From CAZDUZ01 sp964508755 (lineage in GTDB: Bacteria > Patescibacteriota > Dojkabacteria > SC72 > JAFGCJ01): a DNA stretch of 21,164 nt. The notes beneath the pieces were generated by a model. That model ran no database searches, was not told the DNA's origin, and was given only the letters and a program-made list of their open reading frames with translations. The translations under genes were made by a program, and so were the position numbers. Each line of letters begins with the position of its first letter. Position 1 is the first letter of the stretch. Below are positions 1 through 6,870 of the stretch, piece by piece. The stretch is taken from positions 1 through 21,164 of the forward strand of contig CAZDUZ010000013.1 of the NCBI GenBank assembly GCA_964508755.1, in the 5' to 3' direction.

Positions 1-515
1 AGAATACGGACAGTCTGTATAACGTGCGACTCACTAAGGAAGATCTTATATTTTCCAAAGCGGTAGTATGGTTCGTTATCAAGTTGAAACGTCACATTTT
101 TTAATGAAATTCCATATTCACGTTTTAATAATGAAAGAATTTTATGAAGATACTCGTAACTACTAATTGCTAATTCATCTCGAGGAAAGATCGTAGGTTT
201 TATGAAGCGCTCTAAAGAGAGAGGAATGTGTTCTTCTGGCCAGCGAAAGACTTTAATTGGTCCCACATTAAGAGTTACCGTACATTTGTTTGAAAAGAGA
301 TAATCGAGGTATGGACGGTAAAAATCTAAGCTAATTTTACGCGGATCGTTTTCATTGACTGTCCTATTCCACCGGATTCCTAAACGGATATCGGACAGGT
401 TCAGATTTTCTCTGATAGTTTTCAGAACAACGAGCGCTGGTACATTGGTATTTCTGGCAACCCAAGTTACGTACTCAGGAGAAAACGAGGTACCAAAGAA
501 TGGATTTCTATTCAT
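1..515 (-). CDS. Clan GH-A glycoside hydrolase, N-terminal part (runs off left edge)
   Basis: An open frame of 171 complete codons starts at the ATG at 515-513 and is still open at base 1, so the C-terminus lies outside the window. The translation begins MNRNPFFGTSFSPEYV. It contains LGIRWN (a typical beta-strand of a TIM-barrel glycosidase), then GPIKVFRWPEEHIP, and later FQLDNEPYYRFG. The NEP tripeptide is the acid/base glutamate signature of clan GH-A enzymes. Together these suggest a (beta/alpha)8-barrel glycosidase, but the family (GH5, GH39 or another) cannot be named from the half that is visible. No signal peptide is seen, so the visible N-terminus looks cytoplasmic unless the start lies further upstream. 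The gene follows the 567-1052 gene on the same strand after about 50 bases and is probably co-transcribed with it. The second catalytic glutamate would lie outside the window. Confidence 0.62.
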   Translation of the reverse strand, partial: MNRNPFFGTSFSPEYVTWVARNTNVPALVVLKTIRENLNLSDIRLGIRWNRTVNENDPRKISLDFYRPYLDYLFSNKCTVTLNVGPIKVFRWPEEHIPLSLERFIKPTIFPRDELAISSYEYLHKILSLLKREYGISLKNVTFQLDNEPYYRFGKYKIFLSESHVIQTVRI

Positions 516-566
516 CGCATAATAATACTACAGCATGACGCGGAGAACACGGAACACGCAATGAGT

Positions 567-1052
567 TTACGATTCGGGAATATCTACGAGAACAACCCCG
601 AGTTCTTCACTTATTGTCTGTGACAATGTAAAAAACCTCGCAAGGAGTTCCATCTCGTCAACCCCTTTAACATAAGGATTATCAAGGTTTGGAGAAAAAC
701 CCATTTCAAGGACTGGTTCTACGGCACCTTCCGGTGTCACTCGTAGCACACCACCTAATGATTTATTCATACCCATGACTTTCGATATTGCTTTATGGCT
801 ACGAAGTTTATCTACTTCCTTGAACGGAGCGACAACAATAACGAGCCCTCCTAATGATCGTTTCCAACCTCCAAGCAATTCGAATTCCTGTGTGAAATGT
901 GCGATAAATCGATGGTCGCCAATTGGCAATTGAGCAATAGCTTCGGAAAGTGGCAGTCGCTTACAGTACAGAGGTAACGTCTCAGGAAAATCCGCCACAG
1001 GGAAACCGACACGTTCTGAAAGTTGTTGTAGACATTCTGGTGTAGCTTTCAT
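567..1052 (-). CDS. Conserved-looking protein of unknown function (161 aa)
   Basis: I do not recognise the family. The protein is soluble, with no signal peptide or membrane segment. Its middle holds a hydrophobic strand (GGLVIVVAPF, about residues 67-76) and a glycine-rich stretch (SLGGVLRVTPEGAVEPV, about 98-114), suggesting a compact alpha/beta fold; the end is strand-like (GVVLVDIPES). It lies just upstream of the glycosidase fragment on the same strand, about 50 bases apart, so the two probably form one transcript. A TATAAT-like box inside an inverted repeat sits about 30 bases before the start. No Shine-Dalgarno sequence precedes the ATG. A role linked to the glycosidase is inferred from position only. 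Confidence 0.72.
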   Translation of the reverse strand: MKATPECLQQLSERVGFPVADFPETLPLYCKRLPLSEAIAQLPIGDHRFIAHFTQEFELLGGWKRSLGGLVIVVAPFKEVDKLRSHKAISKVMGMNKSLGGVLRVTPEGAVEPVLEMGFSPNLDNPYVKGVDEMELLARFFTLSQTISEELGVVLVDIPES

Positions 1053-1075
1053 TAGAAATTGGTCGTAGCAATAAT

Positions 1076-1110
1076 ATAGGATTATATCCTATTCTTTCAG
1101 TGGATGACAA
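1076..1110 (-). promoter_or_regulatory. Promoter with an inverted repeat over its -10 box
   Basis: On the minus strand TTGTCA (1105-1110) and TATAAT (1081-1086) are 18 bases apart, upstream of the 567-1052 gene. The -10 box lies inside a dyad with 7-base arms, ATAGGAT (1076-1082) and ATCCTAT (1086-1092), separated by three bases. A dyad covering a -10 box is a common operator arrangement for a repressor. The -35 match is only four of six. Confidence 0.42.
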
Positions 1111-1172
1111 ACTGAAATATGCTGGTTTAATGTATAAAGAATACCTACACCGATTTGAATGAATCTCTCTGA

Positions 1173-1520
1173 TCAATTATCTGTTTCTATCACCTCAACC
1201 CGTTTAAGCACATGCAACAGTTTTAACTTTTTCACTATATATTCTTTTTCTACAAGTGTAAGTCTTCTTTGAATTTCTTCTTTATACGAAGTTTTTTGGG
1301 CATGTCTAAACAATTCTATATGTTTACGAATAGTATCGTCGGTAAGAAAGGATATTTTCATTCTGCATTCTTCACATACGGGTAAACTTGATACTCCTTT
1401 CAAGTCATTCCCACAATTCACGCATATAGTTTTTTGTTTCATCACAGGTTTATATAACATTAATTTATCGCATGACTCGAAGTAACAGCCATACCATGAT
1501 ACTATATTATTGAGATTCAT
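1173..1520 (-). CDS. Small zinc-ribbon protein
   Basis: A 115-aa protein has two Cys-x2-Cys knuckles, CVNC (about residues 33-36) and CEEC (about 49-52), 12 residues apart, which is the spacing of a short treble-clef or zinc-ribbon domain. The rest is a charged helical tail rich in Lys and Glu with several Arg. Two more cysteines lie near the N-terminus (GCYFESC). A second in-frame ATG at 1442-1440 would give a shorter protein beginning MKQKTICVNC, directly before the zinc knuckle; neither start has a Shine-Dalgarno sequence, so the start is uncertain. It is divergent from the propeller-dockerin gene with about 37 bases between the starts. Binding to nucleic acid or protein is a guess from the domain type. 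Confidence 0.62.
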   Translation of the reverse strand: MNLNNIVSWYGCYFESCDKLMLYKPVMKQKTICVNCGNDLKGVSSLPVCEECRMKISFLTDDTIRKHIELFRHAQKTSYKEEIQRRLTLVEKEYIVKKLKLLHVLKRVEVIETDN

Positions 1521-1557
1521 ATTAAGGAAGCTTTAGAAACTATATAAAGGATTTTGC

Positions 1558-2850
1558 ATGAATGACCGAAATAAAAACAATCCTTTGTATCTTGCATTTA
1601 TTGCTATAGGTGCCCTCGTGTTATACACCTATCTTTCGGCAATACATGACTTTGACCTACGAAGTAAGGCCTCCGATCCCGTTACCGTATCCTCTCTTTC
1701 GAATTGGACTACCTATACGCAGACCGATAAGAAAGTCCTTCTGTCACCAATGGGTGGAGATACCAGCCAGTATTCCCCCTGGTTTATGACTCGAGCGGGT
1801 TGGGAAACCTACCTTATCTACTACTGCAAGAACACTCCTATTGGCGGGGTATACCGGGACCGGGTCTGGAGAGCAGAATTCGACCACAACTTCAACCTTC
1901 TCAACAACGATATGATGATTGATGGAACGATCGGTACTCCTCATGACCTCGTTTGTTCTCCGGGTGTTGTTATTGACACTTCTGGCACCTGGCATATGTA
2001 TTTCGTCACCGCGGACAGGGAAAAGCCGATGACGCTCTACCTGTATCACGCCACCGCTCCAGCTCCTGGCACTTCTTGGACACTGGTTGGAAAAGTGAAT
2101 GGCATTTCACAGCCCTATGACGGCGGCTACATGGAAACTCCCTCCCCCTATCTCATCGATGGTAAGATCGTTGTTTACTTTGTAGGAAACGCAGGTCGTC
2201 TATATCGAATGAATAGTAGCGACGGTCAAAACTTTACTGCACCCGAACTCCTCAATGCACCGGCAAATGCTAATAGCGGACGGGTTGTACCGGTAAGCGG
2301 AGGTTATGTGTACACCTACTCACTATCCCGGATCCGTCCTTTCGATCCACCGGATAGAATTCGAATGGCTCTGTCAGCTGATGGTAGAAACTTTTCAGAA
2401 ACAGCCACGTTACTTGATGCGGTATCAGGAAGTTGGGATGCGACATTCATTTTTTCACCAATGTTCTTATCATTAAACGGAAAGGCATATCTTCTGTATG
2501 CGGGAAATAACGGAACGTATCCCTGGTGGGGAGCTAATACGACAATTGGTTACCGAGAATTCACTCCGCCGACAATACATCCTGAGCCGGATCCACCCAC
2601 TCCACCACCATCAGATCCACCTGACGATCCTGAACAGCCTCCCGCTCCCGACGATCCAGATTTACGAGGCGATCTCAACAAAGACGGAAAGATTTCTGTC
2701 ACCGATTATTCACTCTTTATAAATGATTATCTAGAATTTGTTACCACTGAGAATTTCAATGTGAGATCAGATTTTAACGGAGACCATAAAATAAGCATTT
2801 CTGATTACTCAGCATTTATTAAAGCATATGTTGACTGGATGAATATATAA
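1558..2850 (+). CDS. Membrane-anchored beta-propeller (GH43/GH32-like) protein with type I dockerin
   Basis: Residues 9-29 form a hydrophobic anchor or uncleaved signal. Residues 60-335 show repeated propeller-like strands, with ESPYLIDGKIVVYF-type and SPMFLSLNGKAYLLYAG-type motifs (about 194-210 and 300-316) as in five-bladed GH43/GH32-like proteins. A Pro/Asp-rich linker (336-368) leads to a dockerin (370-428) with two calcium loops, DLNKDGKISVTD (372-383) and DFNGDHKISISD (405-416). Dockerins bind cohesin modules, so this protein is probably displayed outside the cell and docked to a scaffold or to another secreted protein; no cohesin is visible in the window. Whether the propeller cuts or only binds glycans cannot be decided, since I could not assign the catalytic acids. 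The start is set by AAAGGA (1546-1551), six bases before the ATG, one of few good ribosome binding sites here. Confidence 0.88.
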   Translation: MNDRNKNNPLYLAFIAIGALVLYTYLSAIHDFDLRSKASDPVTVSSLSNWTTYTQTDKKVLLSPMGGDTSQYSPWFMTRAGWETYLIYYCKNTPIGGVYRDRVWRAEFDHNFNLLNNDMMIDGTIGTPHDLVCSPGVVIDTSGTWHMYFVTADREKPMTLYLYHATAPAPGTSWTLVGKVNGISQPYDGGYMETPSPYLIDGKIVVYFVGNAGRLYRMNSSDGQNFTAPELLNAPANANSGRVVPVSGGYVYTYSLSRIRPFDPPDRIRMALSADGRNFSETATLLDAVSGSWDATFIFSPMFLSLNGKAYLLYAGNNGTYPWWGANTTIGYREFTPPTIHPEPDPPTPPPSDPPDDPEQPPAPDDPDLRGDLNKDGKISVTDYSLFINDYLEFVTTENFNVRSDFNGDHKISISDYSAFIKAYVDWMNI

Positions 2851-2883
2851 TTCACCTAGATTTCATACCTACTTGTGGAGAGT

Positions 2884-3288
2884 TTATGAGGGATGCGTTC
2901 TCTCAAAAGACGGACGTAGTGATCCCGAACCTTCACGCCCTTCTCGTCTTCTTTGAAATTCATACATATGTGCCATGACATGGATCCATACTCCACTTCG
3001 AAAGTGAACTATTTCCGCAATTTGTTGTGCTTTTTGTTGAACTTCTTCCCTTAACGTCATCATACCCTGACGTCTTAATTCAAACACTTTGTCAAACAGA
3101 ACCTTTTCTGCTTCTCTTCGCTCATCAGGATTAGTTGAGGTATTCATTACGTGTTGAAATCCTGACCAAAAGACAGGATCAGCAAAAGCTAATTCTGAAT
3201 TTGTTATTACCGTAAGAGCAAGGTTCGTTCTATCTTCTATTGTCATAGTTTCCCATCCTTCAAAGGGATCGGGTTGTGGTTGACTCAT
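2884..3288 (-). CDS. Hypothetical helical protein (134 aa)
   Basis: I do not recognise the family. The sequence is polar and almost entirely helical by residue pattern, with an acidic N-terminus, a run of Glu/Arg/Gln-rich helices (for example REEVQQKAQQIAEIV, about residues 80-94) and a basic, Arg-rich C-terminus (FQRRREGREGSG). There is no signal peptide, membrane segment or cysteine. It converges on the propeller-dockerin gene with 33 bases between the two stop codons. Its start is the ATG at 3288-3286; no ribosome binding site is evident. Codon use matches the surrounding moderate-GC genes. Confidence 0.68.
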   Translation of the reverse strand: MSQPQPDPFEGWETMTIEDRTNLALTVITNSELAFADPVFWSGFQHVMNTSTNPDERREAEKVLFDKVFELRRQGMMTLREEVQQKAQQIAEIVHFRSGVWIHVMAHMYEFQRRREGREGSGSLRPSFERTHPS

Positions 3289-3451
3289 AATTATTGGTTA
3301 CAAGTTTACTTTAATGATTGTATCACACTTTATTCTACCTAATCATTATTATTTATCTTATTAACAGAATCATTATAAATATAGATATCAAAATAATGTA
3401 TGTACGATAAAATTCACGATGATAGTAGTAGAAGTTATACTGAACCCATAG

Positions 3452-3488
3452 TATAATCACCTGCGCAGCTCGTTTATAACTAGGAGGA
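3452..3488 (+). promoter_or_regulatory. -10 box and strong ribosome binding site of the GlcG-like gene
   Basis: A perfect TATAAT (3452-3457) lies about 35 bases before the start. AGGAGGA (3482-3488) lies four bases before the ATG at 3493. No good -35 box is present at the standard spacing. Such a full Shine-Dalgarno sequence contrasts with most other starts in this window. Confidence 0.55.
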
Positions 3489-3492
3489 ACAG

Positions 3493-3972
3493 ATGGGACT
3501 TCAGAAGCCACTAGACCGTGCGCTCGTTCAGAAGGCCATTCAGATGGTCTTGCCGGCCTTTCAAGCGGCCGCAGAAACGGGCACGTTCGTTGGCGCTTCA
3601 CTCTACGTGGTAGTTATGGACCCCAGGAAGCGTCCAGGGGACTACACGTTCGGAGCGTCAATTCTTGGCGAGTTCGAAATCGGGCCGAAAGCCGGAGAGT
3701 TCAAGGTGTACGCACTGGCAAAGGCTCGACGCGGGTGGGAGACCGGGAAAACCGGAGAGGAGATTCGCTCTCTCGCCCCTCACCTGCTGGATGACGACGA
3801 CACGAAGTACACCGGGGATGCCCAACACTTGGGGCTGGTCGTCGCAGCCTCCGGGATCCAGGCCTATTATGACGAACTCGTCTCGTGGTGGTTAATCCAC
3901 ACTATCATTGCGTTGTGCAAAGAAGCCACGGCGCAGTGGGACACGAGCGAAGACGACATGATCGGCAAATAA
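3493..3972 (+). CDS. GlcG/HbpS-like protein (159 aa), GC-rich
   Basis: The pattern is that of the GlcG/HbpS fold: an N-terminal helix (residues 6-30), a strand pair ending in VVVMDP (39-44), a KARRGWETGK helix start (about 76-85) where the family has its KA-x-TA motif, and GLVVAASGIQAYYDELVSWW (113-132), which parallels the family GVSG...DE motif and its final helix. Family members bind haem or small molecules, or are of unknown role. The match is by pattern only and is moderate. The gene is clearly richer in G+C and uses more C- and G-ending codons than its neighbours, and it has its own strong ribosome binding site and downstream stem-loop, which suggests recent transfer as a stand-alone cassette. 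A minus-strand frame across its 5' end is a shadow. Confidence 0.8.
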   Translation: MGLQKPLDRALVQKAIQMVLPAFQAAAETGTFVGASLYVVVMDPRKRPGDYTFGASILGEFEIGPKAGEFKVYALAKARRGWETGKTGEEIRSLAPHLLDDDDTKYTGDAQHLGLVVAASGIQAYYDELVSWWLIHTIIALCKEATAQWDTSEDDMIGK

Positions 3973-3990
3973 CAAGCACTGAGCTGCGAA

Positions 3991-4030
3991 AGAGAAAACG
4001 GGGTCTGCCCCAACTTACCCCGTTTTCTCT
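3991..4030 (+). terminator. Long stem-loop between convergent genes
   Basis: AGAGAAAACGGGG (3991-4003) pairs perfectly with CCCCGTTTTCTCT (4018-4030) around a 14-base loop. It follows the GlcG-like gene by 18 bases and lies between convergent genes. There is no T-run on the plus strand, so a standard Rho-independent mechanism there is uncertain; read on the minus strand the outer stem is T-rich. The word CGAAAGAGAAAAC that overlaps the left arm (3987-3999) recurs at 4071-4083. Confidence 0.5.
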
Positions 4031-4088
4031 GGAAGCATAAAAAAGGCATTGCTGTTTAGATTTTGATTGCCGAAAGAGAAAACAATTT

Positions 4089-4805
4089 TCACCTTACCCC
4101 CAACTCCTCAAGTTTCCTCTCGAACTGTTCTACATCTTCAAATACAAAATTGGTGATTCTCAACTCCTGTGCTCCTGCTAGTTTTTCGGGTGAATCGTCG
4201 GAGTAGACTATTTGGCGGGGAGGGACAGCACAACGATTGATGAGTTCCTGAAATATTCCTTTGTCGGGTTTCATTACACCGACTTTATACGAGAGGACGA
4301 CAACATCGAAATCTTTGAGAAAATCGAATTTTTCATTAAGAATGCGGATTCGTGTTTCAAAGTTATTCGAGCAAATACAGGTTTGATACCCTTGTGATCG
4401 GACTTTACGGACGAGTTCTACTACTTGAGGATTTACTTCATATGCATCAAAGAGGAGTGAGAAGATTTCATTATTGTTTACAGTCAGTCCGAGATATTTT
4501 CGGGCGAAATTCCAGTAATCGTTTTCTGAGATTTTTCCTGTTTTGAATTTCATCATTTCATCTGAATGGTACAGAACCTGGTCGATATCTTCCGGTGAGA
4601 TGGTGAGGGGTGAAGTGGAAGGTGAGGATGGAGATGAGGACGATGAAATATTGGATTGCAAGGATGGGTCGATTGAGGAGGTGATGCGTGAATCGGTAGA
4701 TGAGGATGTTTGATTTGCGACATCGAGCAGCGAGGCCTTGAATCGACGAAAACTTTCCTTGGTAAAGTACACTCCGTCGAGATCGAAACAGATTGAATGG
4801 ATCAT
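4089..4805 (-). CDS. HAD-superfamily hydrolase with a serine-rich insert in the cap
   Basis: All four HAD motifs are visible: FDLDG (nucleophile Asp8 and Asp10), CSNN (Ser146), KPD (Lys179) and YSDDS (Asp203/Asp204). The protein is about the length of a beta-phosphoglucomutase or REG-2-like HAD phosphatase, with a helical cap after motif I (about residues 15-125), and should hydrolyse a small phosphate ester in the cytoplasm. The substrate cannot be named. An odd feature is a Ser/Thr/Pro-rich low-complexity insert (about 33-67), including SISSSSSPSSPS-type runs, inside the cap where homologues have a short loop. The gene ends in TGA, showing that UGA is a stop here. It reads away from the 4907 gene, with a promoter-like region between them. 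Confidence 0.9.
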   Translation of the reverse strand: MIHSICFDLDGVYFTKESFRRFKASLLDVANQTSSSTDSRITSSIDPSLQSNISSSSSPSSPSTSPLTISPEDIDQVLYHSDEMMKFKTGKISENDYWNFARKYLGLTVNNNEIFSLLFDAYEVNPQVVELVRKVRSQGYQTCICSNNFETRIRILNEKFDFLKDFDVVVLSYKVGVMKPDKGIFQELINRCAVPPRQIVYSDDSPEKLAGAQELRITNFVFEDVEQFERKLEELGVR

Positions 4806-4836
4806 GGGAGGAGGAAGTAATTATTATGTACTATTA

Positions 4837-4868
4837 ATAGTATACTATATACATTATTATTAACTCAA
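4837..4868 (-). promoter_or_regulatory. Promoter region with a perfect 12-base palindrome
   Basis: On the minus strand TTGAGT (4863-4868) and TATACT (4839-4844) are 18 bases apart, about 34 bases before the HAD start. The -10 box lies in the perfect palindrome ATAGTATACTAT (4837-4848), which therefore also offers TATACT on the plus strand toward the 4907 gene. It may be a shared divergent control site. Confidence 0.4.
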
Positions 4869-4906
4869 CCGTACACTCGCAACTATTAAATTAAGTTCTT
4901 TCATTA

Positions 4907-5206
4907 ATGCCAGGAGAAATATTACCTTCTCAGCAGGATCCTGAAAATATAACACCAACCGAAGAACCTACACCAACTGAGTCATCGCTTTCTTACCTTT
5001 TATCAAGGAAGAATGAAATCATTTTTACTACCGGTTCTTTAATAGCAAGCAATTTATTTGCAATAAGTGCAGGGATCTCTTTAGGACAGGGGAAATATGA
5101 ATCTGCATTGTTAGCTGGTATGGCTTCTGCATTGTTTTTATTAGGGTCAGTACTAAATGGAACAAATCTTGTGCTTAGTTCGAGATTTTCTAGAGAGAAC
5201 GAATAG
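4907..5206 (+). CDS. Small two-helix membrane protein (99 aa)
   Basis: An acidic, Pro/Thr-rich N-terminal segment (residues 1-27) is followed by two hydrophobic helices, about 36-58 and 65-90, joined by a short GQGKYES turn. This gives a hairpin topology with both ends on the same side of the membrane. The family is not recognised. Forty-two bases separate it from the next plus-strand gene, so the two may share a transcript. No Shine-Dalgarno sequence precedes the ATG. Confidence 0.62.
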   Translation: MPGEILPSQQDPENITPTEEPTPTESSLSYLLSRKNEIIFTTGSLIASNLFAISAGISLGQGKYESALLAGMASALFLLGSVLNGTNLVLSSRFSRENE

Positions 5207-5260
5207 TATAGATTAGACTTCATCATAACTAAGAAAAATAAGATTTAATTGCAATTGGTA

Positions 5261-5629
5261 ATGCAAGAATTTAAGAAATACTTCACACAAATACTTGATG
5301 CTATTGATTTCACTGAGGATAAAGAGGAGTTCGCAAACGAATTTCTGAAAATTGTGTTTGCGCAAGCTATCAACAATCTCATATCTTCCCTTCCATTGGA
5401 GCGCCAAACCGATATTAGTGAAAGAATAAAAAAAGTAGGTTCGAATCAAGAAGAAAGTGCAAAAATGATGAGTGAATTTTTTAGCCAGGAGCAAATAAAG
5501 GATGCGCTTACAGAATCAATGAAGCAGGAGATTACTAATTATCTTGAAACAATAGCTCCTACACTATCAGAGGAGCAGAAACAGAGATTAGAAAAAACAG
5601 TACTAATCATGAGCAAAAACGTGGCGTGA
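5261..5629 (+). CDS. Small helical protein of unknown function (122 aa)
   Basis: The sequence is polar and helical throughout, rich in Glu, Gln and Lys, with no membrane segment. Its layout (an amphipathic helix near FANEFLKIVFAQAI, then PLERQTDISERI, then LSEEQKQRLEKT near the end) resembles the short helical proteins of unknown function common in Patescibacteria, but I cannot assign a family. The ATG at 5261 is preferred over an in-frame TTG at 5249. It lies 54 bases after the small membrane protein on the same strand and converges on the DUF2726 gene. Confidence 0.68.
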   Translation: MQEFKKYFTQILDAIDFTEDKEEFANEFLKIVFAQAINNLISSLPLERQTDISERIKKVGSNQEESAKMMSEFFSQEQIKDALTESMKQEITNYLETIAPTLSEEQKQRLEKTVLIMSKNVA

Positions 5630-5687
5630 AGTTTTAAAAGAAATTGTACATAAGAATTAAAACAAATGATATCATACCCTGTAATCG

Positions 5688-6194
5688 TTACTGTTTATTC
5701 TCTTTATTCTCTTTCTTCACCATCTTCCCCACCTCTCCTGACAATGTATTCTCGTCAGGAATATCGTTCGCATTAATCCGTAAAAGCGGAAGATTTATTT
5801 CATACAGTATTCCCTCCTTAACCCTATCATTATGCATACGTTCCGGTAGTTTATGTGTCGGATCATCGAGTTCAATAGCAAGTACTGGAGTGAGGGATGT
5901 TTTTTCACAGAGGACAAAATCAAGAGATTTCCGATCAATATGGCTTTTTGCTGCTTTCCAATTTTGGCCTTGTACTGCGTGATTTGCTAAGGAAGACAGA
6001 TGAACCTGGGGGAAAATGTAATAGTCCTGCCCTACTGCACTCTCAAGCCGTTTGAAAAAGGCGCTTTCTCTAGGGGTGAGCGGATTACGAGAGGTGTAGT
6101 GGAAGGTTGAAGTTTTAGCTGGTTTACGAATAAGAAGTCTGAGAAGGGTACCGATGAGAATAAGGAGGACAATGTAGAGAATAAGGCGTTCCAT
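5688..6194 (-). CDS. Membrane-anchored DUF2726 protein (PD-(D/E)xK-like fold)
   Basis: Residues 3-22 form an N-terminal membrane helix followed by a basic stop (IRKPAK). Residues 38-150 match the DUF2726 pattern: LTPRESAFFKRLE, then FPQVHLSSL, then LDFVLCE (Asp92), then VLAIELDDPTH (Glu108, Asp110), then a helix with DRVKEGIL and LPLLRI. The Asp...Glu-x-Asp arrangement with strand order fits a restriction-endonuclease-like core, as is known for this family, but a nuclease activity has not generally been shown for it. The anchor would place the domain on the cytoplasmic side. The tail is Lys/Glu-rich. It lies about 60 bases downstream of the MazG-like gene on the same strand. Confidence 0.84.
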   Translation of the reverse strand: MERLILYIVLLILIGTLLRLLIRKPAKTSTFHYTSRNPLTPRESAFFKRLESAVGQDYYIFPQVHLSSLANHAVQGQNWKAAKSHIDRKSLDFVLCEKTSLTPVLAIELDDPTHKLPERMHNDRVKEGILYEINLPLLRINANDIPDENTLSGEVGKMVKKENKENKQ

Positions 6195-6255
6195 GTATAG
6201 ATAAGAATACAGGAATTTATAGATGAGAGGAAGAGTGCAGTAGTAATGTATTATG

Positions 6256-6567
6256 CTACTTTTTCCCCCTGCCTTTATCTAATTGTTGTTTTTTCCGAAA
6301 GGATTGTTCGATATCAATGTGATAATAGTTTGCCACGGCACACAACTGTAACAACACATCTGCGATTTCCTCCTCGATGGGTGACGTTTTAGAATCAACG
6401 GTAATTCCTTCATGTTTTCGAATACTTTTATATAGCTCTCCGACTTCTTCTCCAAGCATAAGGCACCGTTGAAATGCATTCAGTGTATCAAAACCTAATT
6501 CTTCCCCTCCTATTCGAATATATTCCTGGATGTCCTTGAGGGAAGGATCTTTTTTTAAAGATGGCAT
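6256..6567 (-). CDS. MazG-like nucleotide pyrophosphohydrolase
   Basis: The 103-aa protein carries the magnesium-binding motifs of the all-alpha NTP pyrophosphohydrolases: GEEVGE (Glu40, Glu41, Glu44) and EEEIADVL (Glu67, Asp70), each on a helix. It is the size of a single MazG-like domain, which hydrolyses (d)NTPs to the monophosphate and pyrophosphate and often cleans non-canonical nucleotides. I chose the ATG at 6567-6565. A longer frame reaches 6696, but its extra 43 residues fall in repeat sequence and look non-coding (Arg/Ser-rich, no fold pattern). The tail is basic (DKGRGKK). It is followed on the same strand by the DUF2726 gene. Confidence 0.86.
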   Translation of the reverse strand: MPSLKKDPSLKDIQEYIRIGGEELGFDTLNAFQRCLMLGEEVGELYKSIRKHEGITVDSKTSPIEEEIADVLLQLCAVANYYHIDIEQSFRKKQQLDKGRGKK

Positions 6568-6623
6568 AGGTGAAGTAAAGATTAAGTTAGTATAGATTAG
6601 AGGGTAGCTTGCGCTGATTATAC

Positions 6624-6713
6624 CCGCTCGCTGCTCACTCAGCCTCGTGATACTTCGGCTTTCACTCACATAACGAACCCTGTTTGTGCTTCGCACAAAC
6701 GGTTCTCATTCCG
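6624..6713 (+). repeat. Degenerate copy of the tRNA-tail/hairpin repeat
   Basis: It contains the hairpin AACC-ct-GTTTGTGC-ttc-GCACAAAC-GGTT (6676-6704), preceded by ACGA and followed by TCTCATTCCGAC. The unit at 20337 has the same frame (ACGAACC, stem, GGTTCTTATCTGAC) with different inner stem bases. Upstream there are only traces of the CTCGC/CTCAC block. It lies directly upstream of the MazG-like gene. Confidence 0.42.
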
Positions 6714-6731
6714 ACTGTTTGTATGGGTATG

Positions 6732-6796
6732 AGGCTGGGGATACCGCTTTAATCGGACTTTTTCATAGGAGGCTGACAACCAACCCTCTCCCAGCC
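6732..6796 (-). ncRNA. Cloverleaf-like fold, possible tRNA remnant lacking an anticodon arm
   Basis: Read on the minus strand, GGCTGGG (6790-6796) pairs with CCCAGCC (6733-6739), a 7-base acceptor-like stem. Inside it are GAGG/CCTC (6785-6788 with 6769-6772), with a 12-base loop containing TTGGTT as in a D-arm, and CCG/CGG (6754-6756 with 6744-6746), with a 7-base loop in the place of a T-arm. There is no anticodon arm, and the T-loop lacks TTC. It could be a decayed tRNA, a different structured RNA, or chance. No known riboswitch or SRP/RNase P core motif is present. Confidence 0.3.
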
Positions 6797-6870
6797 AAGA
6801 GATAGGATACTAATGATTAAGGTAAAACCTTCTATCCTCTTTCATACTACAAAATTATAGCAAAATATTA
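6797..6870. other. Intergenic stretch with a nested hairpin
   Basis: AGGATA (6804-6809) pairs with TATCCT (6833-6838), and AAGG (6819-6822) with CCTT (6828-6831) inside it. No T-run follows. The rest is AT-rich without a reading frame or a recognised signal. Confidence 0.35.

Noticed and set aside
982..1176. 64-aa minus-strand reading frame
   Set aside because: It overlaps the start of the 161-aa gene and the promoter dyad and has no protein-like pattern.
3353..3601. 82-aa minus-strand reading frame
   Set aside because: It runs antisense across the promoter and 5' end of the GlcG-like gene and is rich in Arg/Pro/Ser, as expected from the opposite strand of a GC-rich gene.
6568..6696. N-terminal extension of the MazG-like protein
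   Set aside because: The added 43 residues lack any family pattern and cover repeat sequence; the ATG at 6567 gives the normal domain length.
6732..6796. Known riboswitch, SRP RNA or RNase P RNA
   Set aside because: None of the conserved core motifs of these classes is visible in this stretch.
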